Positions 1 through 6,914 of a DNA stretch of 9,500 bases are shown here, one piece after another; positions within the stretch are counted from its first letter, which is position 1, and each line of letters opens with the position of its first letter. The position numbers and the translations under genes are program-made. The notes under the pieces were generated by a model. The model was not told the DNA's origin. It made no database searches and worked only from the letters and a program-made list of their open reading frames with translations. The stretch is from assembly GCA_902461985.1 (NCBI GenBank), contig CABQAB010000059.1, positions 1-9,500 on the forward strand. Direction: 5' to 3'. This DNA comes from an uncultured Bacteroidales bacterium (GTDB lineage: Bacteria; Bacteroidota; Bacteroidia; Bacteroidales; UBA932).

Positions 1-15
1 CCTTGTCAAGACTGA

Positions 16-1431
16 TGTCACCACGCGAGCTTCTGGTCGCAGAAACTCACCCTGCCTGTCGACGACGCGTTTTGGGGACGTCACCATCCGGGAGAACGCT
101 GGGGCTGCAAGCGCACCTGCGAACATACGGACGAACCGGTGACCGATCTCGGAGGCACTGTCGCCGACTACAGGGACACCGCCAGCAAGGGCCTGCACGG
201 CAATCCGGCCGAGACCGGCCAGCTCTTCAGCGACGATCACCCGTACTACACCCAGGCTTGCTCCGGAGCCGACAGGGCAGTTGAATCACTCCTCAAGGAG
301 AAAGAACTAACGAGAGAGATTGACCATGTAAAAGAAAATATAAGGGAGATAGCCAAAAGTATAGGGATAGAAGTGCCCACCAATGAAATGAGCTTCGAGG
401 AAGCGAATGAAATGCGTGGAAATCCTCACTACAAGGAAGATGAACGATACCGCGACAACTGCCAGTCATCTGTTGTAGCCAATGAACTGCATCGCAGAGG
501 ATTCAATGTGGAGGCATACGGTAATTCAAAAATCAAGAACACTACGCCTTTCGCCCTGTCCTACAAGACAGAGGCAGCTTGGCAGGATGCAGACGGAAAC
601 ATCCCGACATCGAAAGTTGTCAGCTTTATTAAAGGTCAGCATAGAACGGTCGACAGAAGAGGCTATGTCCGCGTAGTGCCCGAACGTTATACGAACGCTG
701 AAATCGCGCGGAATATCGATAATGCTATGGCAGAAGAGGGACGATACCATATCTCTTGGGAATGGAAAGTGAAAAATAACGGCAAACGGATAGGCCACAT
801 CATTACGGCTGAACGCCTTAATGATGGAAAACTCCGTTTTTATGACCCGCAAAGCGGTGAAATCGTCAAACTGAATATAAGCAAAGTTAAGGATTCCGTC
901 AAAATTCTCCGCGTTGACAACTTGCGGGTTAATCCAGACATAATCCGAGGAGTGGTGAAAAGGGCAGGAACTGCTGGCGATGCCCCTGTGATGTATACCA
1001 CTCAAAAAACTTTCTGGAAGAGGAACGGAGTCAAGAATTATGTGGTCGGGAATGAGTTAAAGCATATCAGCCTTGCCCCTGAGCAGAAAGAACACAGAAA
1101 AGAGTTGCAGAGGGTGGCCATTGCTAAATTCAAGGGCACTGAAGTCGAGAATAAATTCAGAATCAAAATTACCGCTTCAGGGATAAAAGAATTCTTGAAT
1201 CAGCCTCACGAACAATACTTCGAGAAAAACGAACTTGTCAAGGACTTGCCGGACTTGATACGAAATGCGGGCTATTTAAAAACCATTCCATATCACAAGG
1301 ACAATAAATATATCAAAGCAGCTCATATCTACGAGGTGAAAATAAAGGGGCGAAATAGTTACTTGATTGTCAGAGAAAATATGGACGGGGAATCAATGTT
1401 TCATAGTATTTCAGACAGCCTTATAATATAA
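16..1431 (+). CDS. Phage MuF-like minor head protein C-terminus fused to a papain-fold toxin (5' end missing or frameshifted)
   Basis: The open frame starts after a TGA at 13-15; the first usable start is a GTG at 139, inside a conserved domain, so the true start lies upstream of the window or has been lost. Codons 52-75 give LPVDDAFW, then GWGC near 106, then NPAETGQLF...DDHPYY at about 202-249. This is the usual end of SPP1 gp7/MuF-type minor head proteins. A charged helical linker follows (about 265-375). The toxin-like part has NCQ (Cys codon 460-462), GHI (His 796-798) and FYDPQ (Asp 844-846), the Cys-His-Asp order of papain-fold toxin/glutamine deamidase domains on phage head proteins. 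The last 110 residues (ITASGIKEFL ... FHSISD) resemble the LPD3 or phage-BECR domains also attached to such proteins; this is less certain. Upstream of 16 the head-protein frame seems to continue in another frame (KTDV, then HASFW), suggesting a one-base frameshift. Probably delivered with phage or element particles. The family call is by motif recognition only. Confidence 0.7.
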   Translation, partial: CHHASFWSQKLTLPVDDAFWGRHHPGERWGCKRTCEHTDEPVTDLGGTVADYRDTASKGLHGNPAETGQLFSDDHPYYTQACSGADRAVESLLKEKELTREIDHVKENIREIAKSIGIEVPTNEMSFEEANEMRGNPHYKEDERYRDNCQSSVVANELHRRGFNVEAYGNSKIKNTTPFALSYKTEAAWQDADGNIPTSKVVSFIKGQHRTVDRRGYVRVVPERYTNAEIARNIDNAMAEEGRYHISWEWKVKNNGKRIGHIITAERLNDGKLRFYDPQSGEIVKLNISKVKDSVKILRVDNLRVNPDIIRGVVKRAGTAGDAPVMYTTQKTFWKRNGVKNYVVGNELKHISLAPEQKEHRKELQRVAIAKFKGTEVENKFRIKITASGIKEFLNQPHEQYFEKNELVKDLPDLIRNAGYLKTIPYHKDNKYIKAAHIYEVKIKGRNSYLIVRENMDGESMFHSISDSLII

Positions 1432-1530
1432 CAAGACCGCTAATTGGGCGGCTTTCGGAACTACAATCCGATGAGCATCAATTAACGGTCTGTATGTCTG
1501 ACATTTATGATAACCATATCTGTCACATCA
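1424..1530 (-). ncRNA. Candidate structured small RNA, antisense to the end of the toxin gene
   Basis: A leftward consensus promoter (1534-1564) would start RNA near 1529. The RNA would contain two 13-nt arms, 1479-1491 and 1434-1446, that pair along their full length on the minus strand with a single G-U wobble. On the plus strand the same position is a C-A mismatch, so the minus-strand RNA folds better. The 32-nt loop holds a smaller hairpin (1455-1459 with 1467-1471). After the second arm the minus strand is T-rich (TTGTTATATT), a weak terminator tract. The RNA would overlap the last bases and the stop codon of the toxin gene. Alternatively the stem is the 3' end hairpin of the toxin mRNA. 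The sequence shows structure and promoter but gives no proof of transcription. Confidence 0.35.
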
Positions 1531-1533
1531 CCG

Positions 1534-1564
1534 CAAATGTAAAACAAATATTTTATATATCAAA
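1534..1564 (-). promoter_or_regulatory. Bacteroidetes-type promoter facing left
   Basis: Read on the minus strand this is TTTG, 19 bp, TACATTTG, an exact match to the Bacteroides consensus (TTTG at -33 and TAnnTTTG at -7, spaced 19-21). The -7 box is at 1534-1541 and the -33 box at 1561-1564. No protein gene lies in the right direction; it would drive the candidate small RNA and antisense transcription into the toxin gene. Confidence 0.45.
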
Positions 1565-1629
1565 ATTATGACAATCAATAGTCTGTGAGAACTGATGGAT
1601 TTAGCAGCATAAGGAAAAGAATCAACGAG

Positions 1630-2007
1630 ATGACAACAATTTATAGTCAACTGAAAATGCGATCCGTGGACGGCGAGATGTATATGACGGATGTCGCGGA
1701 TCAGCAGCTGTTCCTCTTTATCCAGTCTATCCCGTCTCCGAAAGCCGAGCCGTTCAAAGCGTGGATGGCACAGGTCGCGAGCGAGAGGATAGATGAAATG
1801 CAGGACCCTGAACTGGCCATAGACAGGGCAGTTGACTATCACCGCAGGAAAGGTTACAGCGAGAAATGGATTGAACAGCGTATGCAGGGTAAGGCGACGC
1901 GAAAAGCCATTACTGATGAGTGGGAACGTTGCCGCATTGACCGAATCCAGGGGAATTTAACAGAACCGATAACACAAAAAGCGAGACTCGGAAGAGCCCC
2001 GCTTTAA
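1630..2007 (+). pseudogene. Internal fragment of a BRO-N/DinD-like phage antirepressor
   Basis: From the ATG at 1630 the product begins MTTIYSQLKM and contains the family block FIQSIPSPKAEPFKAWMAQV, then ERIDEMQDPEL and GYSEKWIEQRMQG...TDEWER. These are the middle part of BRO-N/antirepressor proteins common in Bacteroidetes phages and islands. The N-terminal DNA-binding part (about 65 residues expected before this point) and the C-terminal region are absent. Recognisable similarity ends near 1936; the rest of the frame runs over the tracrRNA terminator and stops at 2005-2007, so the last 20 or so residues are probably meaningless. A GTG at 1585 is a possible longer start, but its codons add nothing recognisable. 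A complementary N-terminal fragment of the same family lies between cas9 and cas1. Most likely a remnant; it may still be translated. Confidence 0.6.
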
Positions 2008-2053
2008 ATGTTTTCACAACGGAATAATCCTTATTGTGAATTGCTTCAAACTT
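1975..2053 (-). ncRNA. tracrRNA of the type II-C system
   Basis: This RNA pairs with crRNA repeats and links them to Cas9. On the minus strand 2053-2034 reads AAGTTTGAAGCAATTCACAA, complementary to the first 22 nt of the crRNA repeat (GTTGTGAATTGCTTTCAAAC...) with one bulged U in the crRNA and a terminal G-U pair. It is followed by a nexus-like GGA-TTAT-TCC hairpin (about 2030-2021), a linker with GTTGTGAAAACATTT, and the terminator stem. Predicted length is about 79 nt, normal for a processed or short-form tracrRNA. The start near 2053 is set by the -7 box 5 nt upstream, so the RNA begins essentially at the anti-repeat and needs little trimming at its 5' end. It is divergent from cas9. The anti-repeat's TTCACAA could instead pair with TTGTGAA at 2019-2013, an alternative fold of the free RNA. 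Confidence 0.92.
1976..2005 (-). terminator. Rho-independent terminator of the tracrRNA
   Basis: On the minus strand a 12-bp stem (2005-1994 with 1989-1978, including two G-U pairs) closes a 4-nt TTCC loop and runs into five T residues (1980-1976, three of them in the stem arm). The stem is GC-rich in its centre. There is no T-tract on the plus strand, so it acts leftward only. It ends the tracrRNA and also serves as its 3' stem-loop. Confidence 0.9.
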
Positions 2054-2057
2054 GCGG

Positions 2058-2088
2058 CAAATATATTCAAAATTTTTCTCAGTTACAA
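2058..2088 (-). promoter_or_regulatory. tracrRNA promoter (Bacteroidetes type)
   Basis: On the minus strand this is TTG (2088-2086), exactly 20 bp, then TATATTTG (2065-2058). It fits the Bacteroides -33/-7 consensus and places the start at about 2053, the first base of the anti-repeat. The agreement of promoter, anti-repeat and terminator makes the RNA call strong. Confidence 0.85.
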
Positions 2089-2240
2089 TAATTCTTCGTA
2101 TCATTGTACTTCACATTTCACTTTTCCAGCCTCGGCATGGTGAAACTGCGTTTTCCTCTGCTCTCGGCCTGTCGAAAAGGTTATTGAATTAAACGCACTA
2201 AAATAAACCGAATCTTTATTAACCGGAAGAATATCATCAA

Positions 2241-5200
2241 ATGAAAAGAATACTCGGACTTGACCTCGGAACCAACAGCATCGGCTGGGCGGTGGTGAAT
2301 GAAGCAGAAAACAATGAAGAGAAATCTTCCATAGTCAAATTGGGCGTTCGTGTAAACCCATTGACTGTAGATGAAAAGAGTAATTTTGAGAAGGGGAAAA
2401 GTATAACTACCAATGCGGACCGTACTCTGAAAAGAAGTATGAGGCGCAACTTGCAAAGATACAAGTTGCGCAGGAATGCCCTGCTTGACCTTCTAAGAGA
2501 GCAAGGCTGGATTACGGAGCAGACCATTTTGGCGGAGCAAGGTAATTTTACGACATTCCAGACATTGAGGCTGAGGGCAAAAGCTGTTACAGAAGAAATC
2601 TCACTGGAGGAATTTGCGCGTGTCCTGTTGTCCATCAACAGGAAAAGAGGCTACAGAAGTTCACGTAAAGTGCAGGGAGATGAGGACGGGCAGCTGATTG
2701 ACGGAATGGACATCGCAAAAGAACTTTATGAGAGTGACCGGACTCCTGGCGAGTATGTCTTTGAACATTTGTCATCTGACATAAATTACAGCATACCTGA
2801 TTTCTACCGTTCTGACCTGCAGAATGAGTTTGACCGGATATGGACTGCACAGAAGGCTTTTTATCCAGATATTCTTACAGATGCTCTGAAAGATAATCTG
2901 CGGAACAAAAACGAAAAGCAGACTTGGGCTATATGTCAGGAACCATTCGGTATAGAAGGGATTAAAAGAGCGGCAAAAGGCAAGGAACTGGTCAGAGAAA
3001 ATTATGAATGGAGGGCAAAGGCTTCACATGAGCGCGTGAATTTAGAGCAACTTGCTGTTGTGCTGCAGAAGATCAATGCACAGATCAGGAATTCATCGGG
3101 ATATCTTGGGGACATAAGTGACAGGAGCAAGGAACTGTATTTCAATGGTCAGACTGTCGGGCAGTACCAGATGGCACAGCTGGAGAAGAATCCTAACTAC
3201 AGCCTAAAGAACCAGGTGTTCTATAGGCAGGACTATATGGATGAATTTGAAAAGATATGGGAATGTCAGGCAAAATTTCATCCTGAAATGACGGACGAGT
3301 TGAAAAAACACTTGCGTGATATCGTAATTTTCTATCAGCGTCCTCTTAAAAGCCAGAAAGGGCTTGTCGGCGTCTGTGAACTGGAGGGCAGACAGGTTGA
3401 AATCGAAGTGGACGGGAAGAAAAAGACAAGGTTCATAGGTCCTAAGGTCTGCCCGAAATCATCTCCATTGTTTCAGGAGTTCAAGATATGGCAGATATTG
3501 AACAATGTCACTGTAGACGGGAGATACCTTACACAGGAGGAAAAGGAAAAACTTTTTGACAGGCTGTGCACCTGCGAAAAGCTTTCAAAATCAGAAATGC
3601 TGAAATACATAAGTTCAGAGCCAGAACCGGTGCGTCAGCCGGATTCGCTGTTTTCTGATGACGAATATGATACAGATGCCATAGCGCGTAATATTGGCAA
3701 GAAGAAGGTGGCCAGGCTTAATTATAAGGAACTGGAAGGTAACAGTACAATGGCGGTACTGTTCGGAAAATATTCGGAAATAATCGAACTCACGGGACAC
3801 GAGAAGTATGATTTCAGCAAGAAACCATATTCGGAGTCTGTCAGAATCATTGCGGATATCTTCAGCGGGTTGGGATATAGAACTGATTTTCTGTATTTTG
3901 ATTCCTCTCTGGATGGCAAGGCATTCGAGGAACAGGCTTCATTCCGCCTGTGGCACCTGCTGTATTCATACGAGGGCGACAAGTCTGTTTCCGGCAACGA
4001 GAAGCTGATTTCCAGAATATCCGCAATAACAGGCTTTGAACCGAAATATGCAAAGGTATTGGCATCTGTGTCATTCGCTCCGGATTACGGGAGTCTGAGC
4101 AGTCGGGCGATGAAGAAAATCCTGCCTTATATGAAAGAAGGGAACACATATAGCCTTGCATGTGAATATGCCGGGTATCGACATTCACGACGCTCTCTGA
4201 CTAAAGAGGAACTTGAAAATAAGGAATATAAGGACAGACTGGAGCCTCTTCCGAAGAACAGCCTGCGGAATCCGGTTGTAGAAAAGATTCTCAATCAGAT
4301 GGTTAATGTGGTCAATGGAGTCATTGATGAGTATGGCAAGCCGGATGAAATAAGGATTGAACTTGCACGAGAACTGAAGAAAAGTGCAAAGGAAAGGGAA
4401 GAGATGACAGCTGCCATTGCGAAATCTACAAATGAAAATTCGGAGATACAGAAGAAACTTGAGAGTGAATTCGGTATTGAACATCCGAGCCATAATGATG
4501 TCGTCAGATATAAATTGTATCAGGAACTTAGTGAAAACGGCTACAAGACATTATATACCAATACATATATCCCTCTTGAGAAACTTTTTTCGAAAGAATT
4601 TGACATCGAGCATATAATTCCTCAGGCAAGGAGGTTTGATGATTCATTGGCAAACAAGACTTTAGAGGCTCGTCAGGCGAATATCGAAAAGGGAAGTTCC
4701 ACGGCGTTTGATTATGTTAAAGACAAGTATGGAGAGGCTGGGGCTGAAGACTACCGTTCGCGTGTAGATAACCTCCTGGAAAAAGGCAAGATAAGCAGAA
4801 CTAAATGGAGGAATCTGCTTATGACAGAGTCTGAAATACCTGACGGATTCATAGACAGGGACTTGCGGGATTCCCAGTATATTGCAAAGAAAGCCCGTGA
4901 AATTCTGGAGAGTATCGTCCGAGATGTAGTTCCTACAACAGGTTCCATTACAGACAGGCTGCGTGAAGACTGGCAGCTTGTGGATGTGATGAAGGAGCTG
5001 AACTGGAAAAAGTATGACAGCCTTGGAATGACGGAGGCTTACCAGGACAAGGATGGAAGGACTATAAGGAAAATCAAGGACTGGACAAAGCGTAACGACC
5101 ACAGGCATCATGCGATGGATGCGTTGACTATTGCCTTTACGAAACATGCATATATCCAGTATCTGAATAACCTGAACGCGCGTATTGACAAGAGTGCAGA

Positions 5201-6575
5201 TGAGGCACCGCTCATTGATTTGAGTGATTATGCCTTGAAGGATATTCCAAAATCTGAAATGACAGGAGTTGTGCGTGCCATTGAGAGGAACTGTCTTTAT
5301 AGGGACAACAAAGGTAAACTGCGATTCTGTCCGCCTGCTCCTCTCGATGAATTCAGGGCAGAAGCCAAACGTCAACTTGAAAATACCCTTGTGTCAATCA
5401 AGGCAAAGAATAAGGTTGTTACAAGAAATCTGAACAAGACTAAGAAGAATGGTGGTTTCAACACTAAGGTCCAGCTGACTCCACGAGGGCAGTTGCACAA
5501 CGAGACTGTATATGGAAGTATCAGACAGTATGTGACAAAAGAGGAGAAAGTCGGTGCAGCATTTACTCAAGAGAAGATTGCGACAGTAGCCAATGCGGCT
5601 TATCGCGAAGTTTTGATGGCAAGATTGGCCGAATTCGGGAATGACCCCAAAAAGGCATTCACAGGAAAGAACAGCCTTGAAAAGAATCCATTGTATGTTG
5701 ATGAACTCCATACAACTTCTGTCCCTGTAAAGGTCAGGACTGTTTCTATGGAAACTGTATATACTATCAGAAAAGAAATCAGTTTTGATAACTTTGGGAA
5801 ATCTGGAAACAAAAAATTAGATAAAGATGGGGTTATTGAAAAGTTGAATTCGGTAATAGACAGGGGAATCCGAAGGATACTTATTGAGCGATTTGAAGAA
5901 TCAGAATTTGACGCACAAAAAGCATTTAGCAATCTTGATGAGAATCCTATATGGCTGAACAAAGAGAAAGGTATTTCCGTAAAACGGGTCACGATCCGTG
6001 GTGTGAACAATGTTGAGTCGCTTCATGACAAACACGACAGTCAAGGTAACATTATTCTCGACGGCGACAGAAAGAAAATTCCTTCAGATTTTGTAAGTAC
6101 GGGCAACAATCACCATGTCGCGATTTTTAGGGATTCCGATGGCAATCTTCAGGAACAGGTGGTGTCGTTCTACGAGGCGGTGGCACGTGTGAGTCTCGGA
6201 ATACCGGTAATCGACAGGGAATATAGAAAAGATGAGGGCTGGGAATTTCTGTTCACGATGAAGCAGAACGAGTATTTCGTATTCCCTAATCAGGAAACTG
6301 GGTTCGATCCGAATGAAATCGATTTGATGAATCCGGACAATTACGCCATTATTAGTCCAAATCTGTTCAGGGTGCAGACGATGTCAAAAGTAATGTATGG
6401 TAATAGTGTTGTTAGAGATTATAAGTTTAGACATCATCTGGAAACAAATGTTAATGATGTGAAAGAATTAAAAGGCATTACATATAAGCAGTTTAAGACG
6501 TTAGCGTTTGCTAATGAAATAGTCAAAGTCCGTATCAACCACCTCGGGCAGATTGTCCATGTAGGAGAGTATTAG
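2241..6575 (+). CDS. cas9: Type II-C Cas9 endonuclease, large Bacteroidetes form
   Basis: RNA-guided DNA endonuclease of 1444 residues, normal for Bacteroidetes II-C enzymes but much larger than Neisseria Cas9. RuvC-I is at the N-terminus (GLDLGTNSIGW, Asp8). The arginine-rich bridge helix spans about 58-86. The recognition lobe contains two related modules (about 120-224 and 266-363). RuvC-II is IRIELAREL (Glu707). The HNH site is FDIEHIIPQ (Asp788, Glu790, His791) with Asn814 further on, at the same relative spacing as Asp837/His840/Asn863 of S. pyogenes Cas9. RuvC-III is DHRHHAMDA (His957, Asp960). The C-terminal 450 or so residues should hold the PAM-interacting domain and end in VRINHLGQIVHVGEY. 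All catalytic residues are present, so the enzyme should be active. The ATG at 2241 lies directly before the RuvC-I motif. I found no TAnnTTTG box in the 152 bp upstream (2089-2240), so the promoter is unknown. First gene of the operon; 18 bp to the next start. Confidence 0.98.
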   Translation: MKRILGLDLGTNSIGWAVVNEAENNEEKSSIVKLGVRVNPLTVDEKSNFEKGKSITTNADRTLKRSMRRNLQRYKLRRNALLDLLREQGWITEQTILAEQGNFTTFQTLRLRAKAVTEEISLEEFARVLLSINRKRGYRSSRKVQGDEDGQLIDGMDIAKELYESDRTPGEYVFEHLSSDINYSIPDFYRSDLQNEFDRIWTAQKAFYPDILTDALKDNLRNKNEKQTWAICQEPFGIEGIKRAAKGKELVRENYEWRAKASHERVNLEQLAVVLQKINAQIRNSSGYLGDISDRSKELYFNGQTVGQYQMAQLEKNPNYSLKNQVFYRQDYMDEFEKIWECQAKFHPEMTDELKKHLRDIVIFYQRPLKSQKGLVGVCELEGRQVEIEVDGKKKTRFIGPKVCPKSSPLFQEFKIWQILNNVTVDGRYLTQEEKEKLFDRLCTCEKLSKSEMLKYISSEPEPVRQPDSLFSDDEYDTDAIARNIGKKKVARLNYKELEGNSTMAVLFGKYSEIIELTGHEKYDFSKKPYSESVRIIADIFSGLGYRTDFLYFDSSLDGKAFEEQASFRLWHLLYSYEGDKSVSGNEKLISRISAITGFEPKYAKVLASVSFAPDYGSLSSRAMKKILPYMKEGNTYSLACEYAGYRHSRRSLTKEELENKEYKDRLEPLPKNSLRNPVVEKILNQMVNVVNGVIDEYGKPDEIRIELARELKKSAKEREEMTAAIAKSTNENSEIQKKLESEFGIEHPSHNDVVRYKLYQELSENGYKTLYTNTYIPLEKLFSKEFDIEHIIPQARRFDDSLANKTLEARQANIEKGSSTAFDYVKDKYGEAGAEDYRSRVDNLLEKGKISRTKWRNLLMTESEIPDGFIDRDLRDSQYIAKKAREILESIVRDVVPTTGSITDRLREDWQLVDVMKELNWKKYDSLGMTEAYQDKDGRTIRKIKDWTKRNDHRHHAMDALTIAFTKHAYIQYLNNLNARIDKSADEAPLIDLSDYALKDIPKSEMTGVVRAIERNCLYRDNKGKLRFCPPAPLDEFRAEAKRQLENTLVSIKAKNKVVTRNLNKTKKNGGFNTKVQLTPRGQLHNETVYGSIRQYVTKEEKVGAAFTQEKIATVANAAYREVLMARLAEFGNDPKKAFTGKNSLEKNPLYVDELHTTSVPVKVRTVSMETVYTIRKEISFDNFGKSGNKKLDKDGVIEKLNSVIDRGIRRILIERFEESEFDAQKAFSNLDENPIWLNKEKGISVKRVTIRGVNNVESLHDKHDSQGNIILDGDRKKIPSDFVSTGNNHHVAIFRDSDGNLQEQVVSFYEAVARVSLGIPVIDREYRKDEGWEFLFTMKQNEYFVFPNQETGFDPNEIDLMNPDNYAIISPNLFRVQTMSKVMYGNSVVRDYKFRHHLETNVNDVKELKGITYKQFKTLAFANEIVKVRINHLGQIVHVGEY

Positions 6576-6593
6576 AATTAAAGTGCAGTGGAT

Positions 6594-6905
6594 ATGAACA
6601 GCATCAAACTTTTTCAGGACAGGAAAATCCGTTCCGTATGGAACGATGAGGAGGAGCAGTGGTATTTCTCTGTTGTCGATGTCGTTGAGGCGCTGACAGA
6701 TAGCGTAAATCCTACAGATTATCTGAAAAAATTGCGTAAAAGAGACAAGGAACTTGGAAGCTACCTGGGGACAATTTGTCCCCAGGTAGCAATGCAGACA
6801 TCAACGGGAAAGAGTAGATTGACTCTTGCTGCAAATGTTAAGGAACTTTTCCGTATAGTGCAGTCGATACCGTCACCAAAAGCTGAGCCGTTCTCTATCA
6901 ATTAA
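6594..6905 (+). CDS. Truncated BRO-N/antirepressor-like protein inside the cas operon
   Basis: 103 residues from the ATG at 6594 (MNSIKLFQDRKIRSVW...); a GTG at 6588 is possible, but the ATG matches the usual start of the family. IKLFQ, WYFSVVDVVEALT, NPTDYLKKLRKRD and GTICPQVAM are the N-terminal domain of BRO-N/DinD-like antirepressors, a putative DNA-binding unit. The protein runs into the conserved SIPSPKAEPF block and stops three residues later, where full-length relatives continue for well over 100 residues. It lies 18 bp after cas9 and 9 bp before cas1, same strand, so it should be co-transcribed with both. It is not a standard cas gene. It may be a remnant left by recombination, or a small DNA-binding protein kept in the operon. 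A perfect 31-bp palindrome sits within it (6760-6790). Confidence 0.7.
   Translation: MNSIKLFQDRKIRSVWNDEEEQWYFSVVDVVEALTDSVNPTDYLKKLRKRDKELGSYLGTICPQVAMQTSTGKSRLTLAANVKELFRIVQSIPSPKAEPFSIN
6760..6790. repeat. Perfect 31-bp palindrome in the BRO-N fragment, upstream of cas1
   Basis: Two 15-bp arms (6760-6774 and 6776-6790) are exact inverted copies around a single central T. They begin GCTACCTGGGG and end CCCCAGGTAGC. No T-tract follows, so it is not a classical terminator. In the cas9-cas1 mRNA it would form a long GC-rich hairpin; as DNA it could be a two-fold symmetric protein site. It is fully inside coding sequence (codons for SYLGTICPQVA). Confidence 0.9.
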
Positions 6906-6914
6906 AACAATCTT

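Noticed and set aside
3..284. 93-residue arginine-rich open frame at the left edge
   Set aside because: It is a shadow of the GC-rich MuF-type coding region; the real protein signal (LPVDDAFW, NPAETGQLF) is in another frame.
271..1835. A shared 14-mer (GACAGGGCAGTTGA) at 271-284 and 1822-1835, close to the composition jump
   Set aside because: It is short and isolated with unrelated flanks and different protein contexts; probably chance.
1528..1842. 104-residue minus-strand open frame
   Set aside because: It overlaps the clearly recognisable BRO block on the other strand and shows no protein family signal.
1910..2104. 64-residue minus-strand open frame upstream of cas9
   Set aside because: It lies on the same strand as the tracrRNA and covers its promoter, anti-repeat and terminator; the RNA explanation is far stronger.
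2089..2240. Search for a cas9 promoter and operator
   Set aside because: No TTTG occurs on the plus strand here, so there is no consensus -7 box; the TTTCAC/GTGAAA inverted repeat (2116-2121, 2140-2145) is too short to call.
4662..5375. 237-residue minus-strand open frame inside cas9
   Set aside because: It is a long antisense shadow of the HNH/RuvC-III coding region with no recognisable motif and no start context.
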